A DNA stretch of 64,000 nt, taken from positions 15,260,501-15,324,500 of the forward strand of contig OY720097.1 of NCBI GenBank assembly GCA_963082875.1. Direction: 5' to 3'. Source of the stretch: Corella eumyota (lineage: Eukaryota; Chordata; Ascidiacea; Phlebobranchia; Corellidae). The translations under genes were made by a program, and so were the position numbers. Below are positions 13,610 through 28,300 of this stretch, piece after piece. The notes under the pieces are model-generated. The model was not told where the DNA came from. It saw only the letters and a list, made by a program, of their open reading frames with translations, and did no database searches. Within the stretch, counting starts at the first letter, position 1, and the number at the start of each line of letters is the position of its first letter.

Positions 13610-14554
13610 ATCATATTACAAAATACAAAATTTATTGATTCTCAATTTCACTCAAAGTGAAATTTATACACATTAAGAAAACTTAAAATTGTATATACCT
13701 ATTTCTGTTTCTAAAACAAATTTTTAACTGACAATTACGAATATATATGTGAAATTTTTATGTTATTATATTTTAAATTTGATAAAGTTAGTTTAGTATT
13801 CATCGTCTGACCATACTCTACTGAGCTACCTAAACAAAAACAGGCAGACAGGCGGGGTGACAGTGTGAGATCAATATTTAAACAATAAAATTAATAATTA
13901 TAAAACCTAGGCATAGATTTTTGTCATTTTAGTATTTGATTGACCTTGCATGCCTGTAGCGCTTCAGCCTGTCCCAATGTCAAAGTACTTAGTTAATAAG
14001 TCATTAGTATTTAACCTATCACTTACTAACAGATTAACTGTCCAACTAACTTACATAAGTTATTTTTAGATAGATGATTTAAATAGTTGATGTCTAAACA
14101 CCCCCTGCTTTAAACCATTAAGAAACACCGCCGTTTTACTAAACTAAATTAGAGCTAATTTTTCAGGAAATCTAGTTGCTATGTTGTGCGCAATCAGCAA
14201 ATAGTAAAACATCAACAAACCATTTACACACAACACAAGATTGTAACTTCGATGAGATGCTGTTTACTGTGTCATGGCTTACTTGTCCAAAATAGTTAAC
14301 ACACTTGCTCGATCACTAAAAATACCTTAATTTGCTAACTAATTAAACAAGTTTATGTTTTACATTTTTTTCAAACTTTCGACCTGTTGATTTAATTGAA
14401 ATCGAAAAGTGGTTTGTTTTAAATTTTCGATTGTTGCAGCAAATTTATGTAATTGTTATTAACAAAAATACAAATTGGAAGCGCTATTAACAAAAAAGTG
14501 GTTCAACTATAGAGAAAATTATGTTTTTCTTGAATTATTATTGTTATTATTAAA
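13610..14554. other. intergenic: MTUS-like upstream region and SLC18B1 3' flank
   Basis: Contains the upstream flank of the MTUS-like gene and the 3' flank of the SLC18B1-like gene, plus the tRNA-like fragment listed separately. No coding exon recognised. Confidence 0.5.
13795..13845 (-). repeat. tRNA-like fragment
   Basis: On the minus strand this reads GGTAGCTCAGTAGAGTATGG, resembling a tRNA 5' half with A-box and D-arm. It is bracketed by GTTTAG and CTAAAC, which could pair. No T-arm or B-box (GTTCGANNC) follows, so this is not a functional tRNA. It may be the head of a degraded tRNA-derived SINE. Confidence 0.3.
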
Positions 14555-17197
14555 TTATTTGGATAGCAAGTGAGAGCGTTCATTCAGTTCTGGGTTTTTG
14601 GGAGATGCTGACGCATTGAATTTTAACTTCCAGTCCAACAAATAGAATAGCCCTATTAACGTTACCTGTAATATAAAAGTAATACAATTAATATTTTTAC
14701 TAAAATTTCATCGTAAAAAGTTTTCTATAAAATATTTTAACGTTATTCAGCTTACTAAAATAAGAATAGATGAAGCATACAAGGAACTGACGAGCTTATA
14801 ATCTTTGTAAGTTTCCATTAGTGCTCCTCCTACCGTTGGGCCTATAAACTCCCTGGACACAAATAACATAGTGAATTATTTGGCATTACAAAGTTTATGT
14901 TAAAGTTATGACATACACACAAGTATTTACTATAAACAACAAAATGAAGTATTTCTTTACCCGAGGAAAGTCCCACTGTTGAATATTCCGCCCACCAAAC
15001 CAGCAGTTGCAATGTTATCTTTCAAACCACCATTTCTGGTAAAATAAAACATAAATATTATTTTTGTTTAAGTTAGGCTGACCTGTAATATTTAAAAACT
15101 GTAAACACTTCTAATTACATTACAGAGTTGGTTAGATCATTAAACGTTGGTACAAGTGCCATGCTAAGACCGCATCCCAGTAATATCATTGAACTTGAAA
15201 TTGAAGCAATACTTTCTTCAAATAAGCCAACGTATGTGAGAACCGGCGAAGGTCCTATCAAAATAAAACTAAATCCAACCAGAACACCACCCAAAATCAT
15301 GACACAGCGCTCACCTACCTTTATTTAACGTAAAGATTATGTCATTTTTGTGATCGTCTATTAAGCACGTGACTTTATTGCAATCATATAAAGTTAAATT
15401 ACATCTAAGTAACCTACGTTTGTAAATCCAACTAGGCCGATTATTGGAGCGGTCACTGTGTAGGCAACGGCCATAACAAGAAACATAGAGCCGACCACTA
15501 CCGGACTTGCATTTAAAGGTTGCATGTGCAAAGATAGAACTGGCATATTAAAGTCCATGGCACCCCACATAACTATCATAAGCAGAGTAGTTGCAAACAC
15601 ATTCGGTATTCTAAAAATTACATTTTGTAAATTAATAAACAACAAAAAAGGTGTTAACAAAAAATATGTAAAAAATTACTTTATCAAGTTAATGAAATTG
15701 CCTGGCGGTACATTCTCACTCGGAGTTTCGCGTATTAAGTAATAACTAAGAATCACACCGATAAGCATGGCTATTCCAATAGCTATGAATGGAAATTGAA
15801 AACCACCAACCTTAAAACAAGTAGGCAAGGATGTTATTTACGTAAATACATAAAGTTGTTTTTAATAAGCTATAATATTCATAAAATGAGGAGTACACTC
15901 GATCTATAAAAACAAATTCCCAAAAAAAGAAACCTCGTACAGCCAACCTCCAATCAGCGGGCCAATAATCATTCCAAGCCCGGTAAAAATTTCAGACACG
16001 CCAATCGCAAAAGTAAGTTTTTTTCGCCATTCTTGAGCTAGAATAACAGAGGACCCTGTAAAATATGCGGCACAGCCCAGTGCTTGTGCTGCGCGACACA
16101 AGAAACAACAGGCAACGAACAATCTGCTGGAGGTGATTCGAAACAACTGGCTAAAATACAACAAATATCATAACAGTCAAATTATTAATCATGCTTTATT
16201 ATTCCTATGGTTTAATAAATAAAAATATAATTTCAAAAAATAGCACGAAATTTAAAAAATGTTTAACCTTTACCTAAAAAAGAATGAACAAATACCAGCA
16301 AGCCCCAATCCAAAATTAAGCATTGATTTTGCCCCGATGACTGGAATTAGATAACCGTAAATAGGACAGAATAACGCAGTTACGATAGCGTAACATCCAA
16401 AAATTAAACCAATTTCAAACTGAGAGGTACCATGCTGAATTGCCTGCATAAAAAATAATGGTAATCCGTTATAAAAAATACATTATGGAAGTTAAGATAA
16501 TATCTGAAGTAAAAGCTGTTTTTCTACCTCTTTACTGAAAAACGAAGACAGTATCGATATGCTGGCATTGGAGATCATATTAACATAGCATACACCTACC
16601 AGCGCGCCCCATTGCCGTTTTGTAAACTGAGAAAAGCGACCTGCTGTACTACCATTTGACTTTTCGTGTCTTATGGGCACAGTATCATTGGATACCGTAA
16701 GGTTTGGTGCTGTGAACTCAATTATAGTGGGCGTGCTTGTCCTTTGGCGCGATGGATGGGTGCTTACGCGGGACCGATCTTCGTTTATAGGTTCTACTAC
16801 GCTTTCCGAAGTTTGAAAACGTGTTGGTGAACTAACAGCATCCAGAAATGTATCTACTGGCGTCGAAGCGTGAAATTCATCTTTCGGAATCGCAAATAGA
16901 TTAACTGTAGGCGTTATTTTATATTCGGATGACGTCATTTCACAATCAGACTCAAGCGAGTCATTCGCAGAATTTGGTGGCTGAATCTAAGTATAATTTT
17001 TTTTCCTTTTTGATTACCATTAACTTTTTATAAATTTAAAATTTTAAGTTCTAAAATAGGATGATATAAGATATATATATTCTTACCAATATTTCTGGAT
17101 AACAATGTGCTGTTTCGTTTTTTTGTGAATACGGTAGTTTGATAATATGATTTTTGTTGGATTCTGATTTGGATATTGATATTGCTCCATAATTCAT
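14555..17197 (-). CDS. SLC18B1-like MFS transporter
   Basis: Spliced minus-strand gene of about nine exons. Exon 1 (17087-17197) begins MNYGAISISKSESNK and splices in frame to the exon carrying MTSSEYKITP. The product is a major facilitator with about 12 hydrophobic segments. TM1 begins at FTKRQWGALVGVCYVN, and the pore-region motif TGLGMIIGPLIGGWLYE matches the motif C region of SLC18B1 and vesicular amine transporters. SLC18B1 is reported to load polyamines into vesicles by proton exchange; substrate here is inferred only. The N-terminal cytosolic tail is unusually long (about 150 residues) and Ser/Thr-rich, which suggests phosphorylation. The C-terminus, RSHLLSK, resembles an acidic/dileucine-type sorting end (preceded by PELNE). 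Confidence 0.8.
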
Positions 17198-17958
17198 TTT
17201 TATAAAAAAAATTAAAAAAATAGGCTTTAAACTTTAACAAACAATCTTTGCATTAAAAATTATAAAAAGTATTAAAATTAATATATTTCAAATTTAAACA
17301 ACTTTTTACGTATAGCAAATCTTCTACCTACAACATTTTCTGATGTTAAACTAATGTAGACCTGATCTTACTTACCACATGTTTTATACAACAAAATTTC
17401 CATAGCTAAAAACAAGAAGTTAAACAGGTGCGTTTTACGTCGCCCTTACAGCAAAAATTAAACGCGAAATAGTTGGATTAGGATCAGGGTTGTCAAAAAG
17501 TTAAAAATAATTTTTGGAACCACTAATATTTTAGGTAGTTTTTTTAATTTAAAGTTACAAAATAGGCAAAAATAACTAATGTTTATTTTATTACAAAACT
17601 ATATAACATATTTATATAATAAATGCAATATAACCAGCTTAGAACAAAGCTATTCACATAATAAAAGCTGTTATTAATAATAATAAACTTGCATAATAAA
17701 TTTACTTACCTCAATCTCAAAAAATAATTTACAAATTTACAATTAAAATAGGGAGATTAAGGACTGCTTATATCTTTATAACGAACCCAAGTAAAAGACC
17801 AAGCAATTTCTATTACAGTTTTAATGCTGCAGATTGTAGAATATACTAAAAAGTATTGCCTTATTGCTACAAGTTGTGTATTTAATAGGCATGCAAAAAC
17901 CTGAGTTAAATTTAAAACTCAACATTTATGCAATTAACAACATCAAAACTTATTTAAT
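17198..17958. other. intergenic: SLC18B1 upstream and CCDC158 3' flank
   Basis: AT-rich. Holds the likely promoter of the SLC18B1-like gene and the 3' flank of CCDC158. No exon, RNA gene or repeat recognised. Confidence 0.5.
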
Positions 17959-20900
17959 TCATTTCTTTTGTAGATTTTGACCGATCTTGGAGAGTCCATC
18001 CAACCTACTATGAAGTTGTCTGCATAACTCTTCAGCATTATCTGATATCGAATTTGTAACAAATCTCTCCCGGGCTTCCTCCTTTTTTATGATGTCATAA
18101 ACCTCCCGTTCCATGGATGTATTTTGATCCTGAAGATACCTGTTAAAAAACGTATTTTAACTAAATTTTTTTAAGACCATCAAAAATGTTAAATTGAAAC
18201 TTACTTTTTTGCAGATGCTATCTTTATTTTGAACGGAGATTCTTCGTTTCTAGATTGATCCCTAGCTTCAAGGAGTAAGGAAACAGGATCATCATCAAAT
18301 GACCCTCTCGTAAAGTCTTCCAACAAAAATATTTTGAAATATTAAATATTACAATCATTTTTATAATATAATTGTTAAGCATTGTTCCTTTAAATTATTA
18401 AAGATTGGTTACCTGGTTGTTTTTGTGATAAATCATAATCATTGGTGACATCATAATTTAACATGACATCATCATCAGATGTATCTGACAGCATTGTCAC
18501 AACTGGGAGTTGGGCACTAAATCAGAAAATAAACACAAAGTTAAGTAATGATATAATTAGAATAATGTAATAATAAAGTTTTTATTACCAACCTATCTTC
18601 CAAAGGAATTTGATTTTCTTTATGATTTCCACCCTTTTTATATGTCTAAAAATACAAATAATAAAGTTAACAAATTATATCCTGTAAGTATAAATATCTA
18701 TAATGCATATTTTACTTAGGTACCTTTGAAACTATGGGATGATTTGTATTCTGTGCTTTTTTAACTTGATTAGTATCTAAGAAATAAAAAAAACTATTTT
18801 TTAATTTTAAAAATTTGTATAGCAACAAATTTATTATAAGCTTTTAAAGTTTAATTTTAACTAGAAACAATAATTTTTTTTTTGTTTCTTCACCTTTACT
18901 GTACTTTTTCTGTTGGGGTAAGAAGTTGTTTCTATTTTGATGTTGGTAATTGTTAACAGTTGCATGTTGAACAGGGTTGTTATTGGTTTGTGCAGATGAA
19001 ATATATTTTAAAACTGGACGATCCTATTGAATAAATTAATTAATAAATTAAATAAGTTTGTGTATTAAGCAATATTTCTGATGTAAATTCCTATTAAATA
19101 TATAAATAAGATCACCAATATTATAACAAAACACACTCTGTGTTGGTTTAACAAAAAAAAAAGGGGGCATACACTTTTTATACCTGTATTCTTTTATCCA
19201 TTATTTCTAAATTTCTTTTGATCAAAGCTTTTGATATAACCTCTTCCTGGTTTCCTATAACAAGTTGAGCTTCACAACTGCTCATTTCAGCCCTTTTTAA
19301 TGCGATTTCCAATCTTTCAATGGTCGTCTTCAACCTTGGAACATAAAAGTAATTTATTTACAAGATTTGAGGATTTGTTGTGAAATATAAAAGTAAACAC
19401 AAATATTTATTTTTTTTTATTATAAATCATTACATTTTTTCATTTTTGGATTTGTTTTTTAATTCAATATCTTTGGTGTGTAAAATCTCTGTAACTTTCT
19501 CATTCTTTGTTGTTAGTGAAGCAGATTCTTTCTTCAGATGGCGATTTTCACGTTGAAATAATTCCAATCTGTATAAAAAACAAAAAAGGTATTAAATAAC
19601 ATATGGATTACATAATTCTGAAATTTAGATAAACTTTCATTATAAGGTTTTTGATTAATCATTTTTGGTGTCTTAAAAGCATCAACAAAATTATTAAATT
19701 AACAAATGAAAAAGGTTTTAATTACTTGTCACAAGCTTTGCAAAGTTCAGTTTGTAAAGTATCAATAAGAGCTCTTTTATCAGTTACTTCTTTCTGCATA
19801 TTCGCAGCAATTTTAGCTGACCGCTCATCTATGTGTTTAACTGTGTGAAGCGAGTCCTTCATTTAAATTAAAAATTAAATAAATTTTTTAAAGAATATAA
19901 CAAAAGTTAGGTAAAAAGTATTGCAGAATAAGCTAAAAGCTGTGTACACCAATCTGCAGATAAGTAATTTAATTAGTAAAAATAACAGCATATATTGAAA
20001 TACATACATTTATAAACAAAATGCATTATTATTGATTAAACAAATCGATTAAATCAAGTATAATGTACACAAATAACTGTTAAAATTAAAAGTAAACCTC
20101 AGTTTAGTACAATATTGGGTTTTTAATTTATATATACCTACCTGTGCAGTTTGTAATGCATCTTTTCTCTGTCTAAGTTTCTTTTTAAGTCGATCAGTGT
20201 GGTTGAAATATTTTGACTGAATCACTTTCAATTCAGAGTTTAACAAATTATTTTCATTTCGAAGATGATCCAACTTAAATAAAACAAATTTTTTTAATTT
20301 TTTTATTACATAATTGTTATTGAATAAAGAAAATACCTAGTTATTAAATACTTTTTATTCTTAAATACCTCACAAATGGCTTCTTTGTGTTTATTAAGAA
20401 GGTCTTCTTTCGAGTTTAAAATTTTTTCAAACTCAGTTCTAATTTCAGTAAGTTCCTTTTCAGTGTTTTCTTTGTCTGAAGAAAGATTCTGTATTTGTTG
20501 CTCAAAATCAGATTTTATTTTTTCCAATTTTTTGAAGTCTGATTGAATTTTTTCCATTTCACTGGTCATATTCTATAAAATAGTGGAAAAATATGGTTGT
20601 GGCAAATAAAGTAACAAAATTTTAAATAAATTTAAAACATTTTTAAATTCTTTAAAATTTAGGCTCTACAATGTTATCAAAATATTTTATTTTAATTTTG
20701 TTCTATTTTTATAAGCATAACTTTGCAATCGCTAATTTATACAAAATTTTACCAACCTTAAGTTTGTTTTCTAGTTGCCTTCTTTCCTGATGAGCAGAGT
20801 CAGAAATTTTAACAATTCCATTTAATTCAGTTTCTTTAACATCCAATCTTTTTCGAAATTGTGAGTTTAACTTTTTTTCATCTTCAAGCAATTTCTGAGC

Positions 20901-23900
20901 TTTGTCTAATTCTGCTTTAGTTGTTTTGTTATAGCTTGAAAGATCAATGTAATCTTTTTGTAAGCTAAATTTTCAAAAAAAGATAAACTAAATAAATTAA
21001 TTAAAATATTATAGTGTGATTTTTTAAAAAGAGAATTTTATTTGAATTTTCTTTTGTAAATTTAAAATTAAATTTACTTACAACTCTAGTTTTGTTTCTA
21101 ATGCTTGTTTTGCTTCAGTTTGTTCAAAAGATTTTTTTTCAGCTATGCTTAACTGTGTGCTAAGTCGTTCAACCTAAAAAAAGGTTTACAAATTTATGTT
21201 AACAATTAGTTTGTTTATTTGACTAATTTAATTTATAATATAATCAAACTGAAAAAAAAACAGAGTAAAATACTGACACAATCTAAAACTAATAAAAAAA
21301 TATAACACTACTACAACCGTATTAATCAAAAGTTTCCTTAAAATTACACCATCTTTTTATTTTTTAAGTTCATTTGAATTACCATTTGATCTTTTCCTTG
21401 AATCATCTGAAAAGCTTGAGTTCTTTCAACAATTGTCTCTGAATTTTGTCTTTCAGTTGCTTCCAGCAAAGCTTGAACTCTGGATAAATCTTCTCTCAAT
21501 TTCATGTTTTCAATAGTCACCTTTTGAACTTTTTCTTCAGTCTATAAGTAAATTAAACATGCTTAACCATGATACAAAAAAGATAATTTAAAGAACATTT
21601 AAAAAAAACATATCATTTAGCAAAATGAAATTCTAATATAATTAAGTTTATTGATTTACCTTATTTCTCTCAGCCTTTTCAGTTTCACTGATTTCTTGGG
21701 CAAGTTTTGTGTTAAAGTCGCCTCTTAACTGAGCTGCAATTTCACGCAATCTTCCAATTTCAACTCCCTTCTCATTTAAATCAAACCTTAAATTTTAAAA
21801 TAAATTTTAAATTAAGTATTGTTATTGTATTTTTTATGATATACAGAGTAATGTGACAATTTTGTTATATATCTATATTAAAAAAAGGCTTAATTTCACA
21901 CAGACACCATTACATTTACTTGGTATAAAACAATTCTAACAAAAGTAAATATAAAAAAAATTTACTTGAGATTATTTATTTCCAAGTTGTTTTCATTATC
22001 TTTTATTTTAAGTTCTTGAACATTGTGTTTTTCCTGATCAAGTTGGTCTCTAGTGTCATCAATCAACTTATTAAGATCATCCACGCTGTTAAGATGTAAA
22101 TGAAAATTATTTAATAGTAGGTTGTTTAAAATCAGAAATTTTCACTTTGCTAACTTGTTTTTTTTATTTTATGTCAGAATTAACATTTTACTTTTTAAAA
22201 AATATATGCAAAAAATAACTTTAAAAATTTATACAAAAATTGTTTATATTTACAGTGTGCAAAATAGGTTAGACAAGTTGCATATGGGAAAACTAAAACA
22301 GAAATTTAAAATGGGTTTACCTTTGTTTAAGCAATTTGTTGTCAGTTTTTATCATTTCATTTCCGTCTTTTTCAGCAGTTAAATCGTACTGAGTGTTTAT
22401 AAGTTGACTTTGTATCTCACCTTTCTCATTTGCATGAAGAGTTTTTACCTAAATAGATTAAAGATCACATAAATTTAAAATTGATTGTCTAACAATCTTG
22501 AATAAATGTATATAAAAATAACAGTACAAAGTAATTTAATAAATTCTTTGTTAAAATTTACAAACTTCTTCAAGTTGCATTTTTAAATCAACAACTTTTT
22601 GTCGACTTTCAGAATATAATCTCTCCTGCATGTCATGTTCGAGTTGAAGGTCTTTCAAGTTTGCTGATAAAATTTCAACCTTTAAAAATCATGAATATTT
22701 ATATGTATACCAATCCATAGGGCTATAAATTAACTCCACAAAATATAAGTCAATTTTCAACTAATATCAGAAAGGTAATAGAAAATAAAGAAAACAAATA
22801 GAAATTAATGATATTTAATTTTATTATTAAGTTTTAAAAACACTATGTTACTTCTACTCCACCTTATTTTGAGCATCCATCTTGTTTGTTTTTTCCAAAG
22901 CAATTTCTTTGTCATGTATATCGGTCAAAGATTCAATTGCTTCTGCAGCATCTGATGAAGCTATCAGTTTTTCTGCATTGTGAGCCTGTTAACATAGGAT
23001 TTAAAATAATATTTGAATTTATATTAATTTTTGGTCAAGTAAATTGTTAATTATTTTCAAATTAACATAAGTATACAATTTTTTTATTTATTTTGTTACG
23101 TATGGTAAAGTTTCTCATATAATTATAAGATATGTATGCGAAAAAAGTCATATTTTTCATTTGGACTTTAATATATTATTTCTATAACCACCTGATTGGT
23201 CGCATTAAGCTTGGCCTCCAGTGATAAAACTTTATTCCTCAGTGAATCAACTTCATCATTTATATTTGTGACATATTTTTCTAAACATCTTCCTAATGAT
23301 TCAGGAGTCGGGCTTGTTAACAAATCAACATCACAAAAACTAAAAAATAGAAATATTAAAACCAAAACTCTGATATCATTTACGAGTCAAATTGATTATT
23401 TTATATGTTCCAAAACATAAAGTAATATCAAACAACTTTTTATTAAAAAAAATCTCATAAATTTGTTAAAGGATGTTTGAAAAAAACAATTTGATATCCT
23501 AAAAATAAAAACAATCCCACCGTTAAATCAAAATTTTTGGTTAGTAATAACCATATTTTTAATTTCATAATTAATTAAAAAAACTAGAATAAAAATTATT
23601 TTTGATAACACAGAGGTAAAATATAATACCTCATGCAAGAACCAGAAGAAAGAATATTTCTTAACTTGGTAAAAACAACTTCATCCGCTTCGTTATTAGT
23701 TTGTAATAATTCCATTCTTTCATGAGCATCTAACAAGGCTTGCTCTTGCATTTGGTTTGAGGATGCAAGTTCATTTAAAGTGGACTAAAACATATAATTA
23801 ATTAAGTTTAAAAACATAGGCAATTTATTAATATCAAGAAAATATAGTTTATGGAAGTATTTTTTTACTTATAGGTGTACATACAGTTAACATACTGATT

Positions 23901-24596
23901 TTGTTACTACCATTATTTTATTAATCGTACATTAAAAATTAATATATATTGGTCAAACAAAAATACAATTCAAAAATTTCTTAATATTTGCTTGCCCATA
24001 TTAGATTTTAAACCAAAAACAAAATTGTATCTACTTGTAATTTTTCGATTATATCTTCTTGTTGTCTCATTTCATGTTCTCTTACTTCCATTAACCTTTT
24101 TCTTCCAGACACAGTCTCCAATAATTTATGTTGTAAATCTTCAAATGCTGTTCGAAAGTTAAGCTTTTGTTTTTCCATTGCTACTTTTGAATCCTCCAGT
24201 TTTCGAGATAAATATTCAACTTGTGCCTAAATTCAACATAAACTTTAGCAAGTGTAAAAAAAACATGAGCTTTAGCAAGTGCATTATTTTTTATTTAAAA
24301 GAAAAAATTGTTATAAATCACTATTTCTTAGGGCTTGGTCATTCTAAAAAGATTTATTTTTTTACTTGAGAATCTTCCAAAGCATTTTCCAGGTGTATTT
24401 TTCTTTTAGTAAGAGATGAAATATCATAATTTGGATAATCCGTTGTTTGGTTGTCGCTGTGGTATTTGGAACTTCCTGCAATGTCATCGTTAATAGGGTT
24501 AAACATTGATGTTGTAGGAAGATTTGGATACGATTTTGTTCCATTATTTTTTGTGTTTAAAAAATCCATAGCAGCATTTTGTGCTGTCATATTCAA
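17959..24596 (-). CDS. CCDC158-like coiled-coil protein
   Basis: Long minus-strand gene with more than 20 short exons, each encoding heptad-rich sequence; the product is roughly 1,000 residues. Start at 24596 (MNMTAQNAAMDFL), stop at 17959-17961 after IGQNLQKK. Three exons match human CCDC158 as I recall it: YLSRKLEDSKVAMEKQKLNF (human DLQRRLNESNELHEKQKFYL), ESLGRCLEKYVTNINDEVD (human RSLGSAISKILRELDTEIS) and the stretch ending MQERLYSESRQKVVDLKMQL. They appear in the same order as in human. Function in the family is poorly known; coiled coils suggest a scaffold. The C-terminal part includes a Gln/Asn-rich, less structured stretch before a final helical segment. Many introns are near 100 bp. 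Confidence 0.82.
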
Positions 24597-25396
24597 GTTT
24601 TGTTAAAAAAATAAAATCACCAATAACATTTATTCAAATTCTGAATAAGTAACTATAAATAAATTATTTCAAAAATAATATTTTAAGTAACTTTATCTCA
24701 AGATAAATCTATTGAATATTTTACACTTGTCTGCATTTACCTTAAACGCTTAATCTATATCAACATGGTAAAATTTTAACAAAATCTTTACAAAAGCTAA
24801 ATTGTCTAAATTACAAATATTTAAAGTAACAAATTGAAATTTGTTTGTTTACATATTTACAATAAAAATTCAAACCGCCAACTATTTGAGTTTCGATCAG
24901 CTGTTAATTTTCCAGGGTTTCCCCAAAACAAATAATTTTTGAAATATACACCACCTGATTTGAATTCAAGCATAAGCATTTAATTAAGCAACTTAAATAA
25001 ATTATTTTAAATGAATAACCACATTATTTAATTGTAGAGCTAAATATACATAATAACTAGATTATACCTAAATCGCCTATACCTTTCTCTGCTTGTAACT
25101 AACAAGAATTTAATACAAATCAAAGAAAGTAACAAATTTATTTAATCCCTTAAGGGTAACAGGGGTTTAAAGTCACATATTTTTTAATAGTTGTTTAAAC
25201 AATGTGCAGTACTAACATATTAACAACGCAGATGACAATTTAGGAATAACACAAATTTGAATAACTTTAGTAACTGAATATTCATCAGATTAACATCTGC
25301 CTATAAGTATAGTTTAATTTTACAACAGTGTTAAAAGTATCAACATTATAAAGTTCGGTAAAATGCAAAGTTTTTAATAAAAAAAATCTTTTTTTG
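24597..25396. other. intergenic: CCDC158 upstream and RNGTT 3' flank
   Basis: About 800 bp of AT-rich sequence between two minus-strand genes. It must contain the CCDC158 promoter and the RNGTT 3' UTR. No exon or repeat recognised. Confidence 0.5.
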
Positions 25397-28300
25397 CTAT
25401 CTTCTTGGAGGAAGAGACTTAGGAACAACAAATTCTCCCGTTCTTTGTCTTTTTCTGGACTGATCTGGCAATGGACCTACAATAAAACAACTCTTGTTTT
25501 AAAACCATAAAAGAAAATCAATATGTTTGTTAAATATTTATTTAATATATTTTAATTTAACAAAAACTTAACATAATTGTCTTAACTATAAATTTACCTG
25601 GTTGTGTATGATGATTCTTATTAAGGTTGTAAGCTCTGTGGTCGATTAAATCCAACAACATTTCTTTTGTCACAGGATGTCTAATACTGTCGCACACAGC
25701 TTTATAAAAAACATAAGAGTAAAAATATAGAGAAATATAAGAGACCATAATTTTATTGTGACATGTTACTAACCCATTGCAGTTGTGTAGGCATTGGGAA
25801 AACTTTTATCTGTTCGTTCCCTCATAAACACCCAGGAGTCATTGGCAAACGTACATTCAATTATCTTGTTGTTATATTTCTTCAGTTCTTTTGTAACCTG
25901 TTTGTAAAAAATTAGAAAATTAATAAATTTTCTTTTTAAAGTTCGTCACAAACAAGTACTAATTCACTATCATTAAAATATTAGTGGTTTTTAAAGTTTT
26001 TTTATTGTTAAAAAAATAAAATTTAAACAAATATTGAGCTGACACATCCTTAATCCAAATATACCTTCATTACAGCAAAAGGTTTATCTAGTTGACCAAC
26101 AAACAATCTTCCTTCAAGTTTAGGCACAAGACCAACACCTTGTACAGATTGTATAATAAGCCTAAAGTCAACACTATTATGTGATGACGGCTTCCACTTT
26201 AATATTTCATCATTACGACCTGGGGTGTAACCCTGAAAAATAAAAACAAACAAAACTTTTATAGCTCGGCCAAGATTATTAAAAACAAAAAAAGAATTGC
26301 GTGAATTAAAATAGTTACATCAATTGGATTTGAAGAGGCAGGTTGATAGATAAGACCATCAATTTCATGAGAGACCATGTTACTAAATCTAAAATAAAAA
26401 AAATTGTAAACTTTCGTGTAAAAATTCAATTTTAAATTTTCAATAACTTTATTTTTAAAGTGTTCAATTTTAAAGTTTTATTAGGTGAAAAATTTTTTCA
26501 TTATACTTAGGATCGAATCGTACCTACTTTTGGTTGAGAAGTTCTCTTGTTTGTTGAATTTCCCAAAATTCTTTTTTTCTCACACTGAATGGTTCTCTCC
26601 TTTTATCGATTAAACCCTGTCGCATTTTTTCGTGTCGTGGTCCGATGATTTCTTTATCGATACATTGAAGACGGCGTCGAAAATCACAATCACCAACTGG
26701 TTGTGCCTAGTTATTTATCAAAAAAATAATTTAATTTTTTTTTTAATTAAATAAAAGTTTTTTTAATAATTTAAAGCAATGATTAGTATGCAAAAGCTAT
26801 TCTAGTAAAAATAAAATATAGACTATTATTTATAAATATAAAACCATTATTTATAAAAAATATTTTAAAAATGTTTAAAATTACAACTTTGATTTTTTTA
26901 TATATCCAAAATGTAAAATTTTCATGGCAAAATACCTACTGAGAATTTAACGATGTCATAGATTAAAAAACGTGGAACTTTTTCCCCGTTAACTACATCT
27001 ACAATCATCTCTCCATCTAATAATGTATCCCTCAGTGAATTATTTAAATCTTTTCGATGGGGAAACTCTAAATTAGCAATCTTGAAAAAAAATAATAAGG
27101 TTTTGTAATATCTTGTGTTAAAGTCAATTAAACAATTATTTTAAAATGGTCATCAAATTCAAAAAACAACTTTTAATAAATTAGTGGTGGTCCCATAGCT
27201 AATTGTAAACAAATACATAAATTTGAAACAACAATGAACAGCTAAAATCTATGTAATGCCTTTTATGTTCTTTTCAGTTTATTCTACCTTGAATACAGCG
27301 TTGTCACGATCAATCATATACACTTGATCTCTTCCATTTAACAACATTAAATATCTTGTTCCGTCTGCTTTCCAGCTTACCATATAAGACTTTTTGGTTA
27401 ATAAATTTAAATTTGTGATAGCCATGGATACGGGTTGAGCACCAGGAAAACCTTTTCTGTTAGAAGCAAAATATAGGTAGACAATTGCTATTCTTCCACA
27501 TATAAATAAATGCACTACACTAGAAATATACCTACCACTATTATTTTTAAAAACTTAACAATGGTAACATTTTTCTTTTGTGATAAAGTATATAGCTTAT
27601 GTTGTTCTTAATATGAAAGAGACAACTCTATAGCTTAATTCAAAGAAGTAGCAACTACTTCAGCATATTAACTTAATAATCAGTTGTCTATATATTAACA
27701 TGAGACTCAATATTAAAACCTAAAATGCATACTTTTTCCATTTACACATGTCTTGTACAATTCTTTGAACTTGACCTAAAGTTGGTTGTGTAGAAACTTG
27801 TTCTACTCCATCTATATTTTCCATATCATCAATAAATGGCTTTTGTTTTACCTAAATTAAGCATAAAAAATTAGGCAATACTTAAGTGGCCATAACATAT
27901 ATCAAAAATAACTAAAAATAAATAGTATATATATATACAGCATCAAGAAATTTTAATAACAAAAATAACTGAAATTGCTGATATTATTTAATACATACAT
28001 TAACATGTCGTTCGTTAGAAATATTTGATACTGAGTTACCATCATCATCAACTGCATATAACATTTTATAGATTAAGTTACATCGTTATAATAAATTAAG
28101 AAGTGCAAAGGAAACTTAATTGCCAAAGTTCAACACAGGATAGAGGAAACTACTGTTAACAAATTACCATTAGTTTATTTAAAAAGATTTATAAAAGGAC
28201 ATTTTTGTTCGAAATAAAAAAAAACTAGAACAACCAACTCACCTGTATCATCACTTCCTGTGTGCCAGGGGGGTAAAGGTGGTGGAGGGGGTGCATCCTC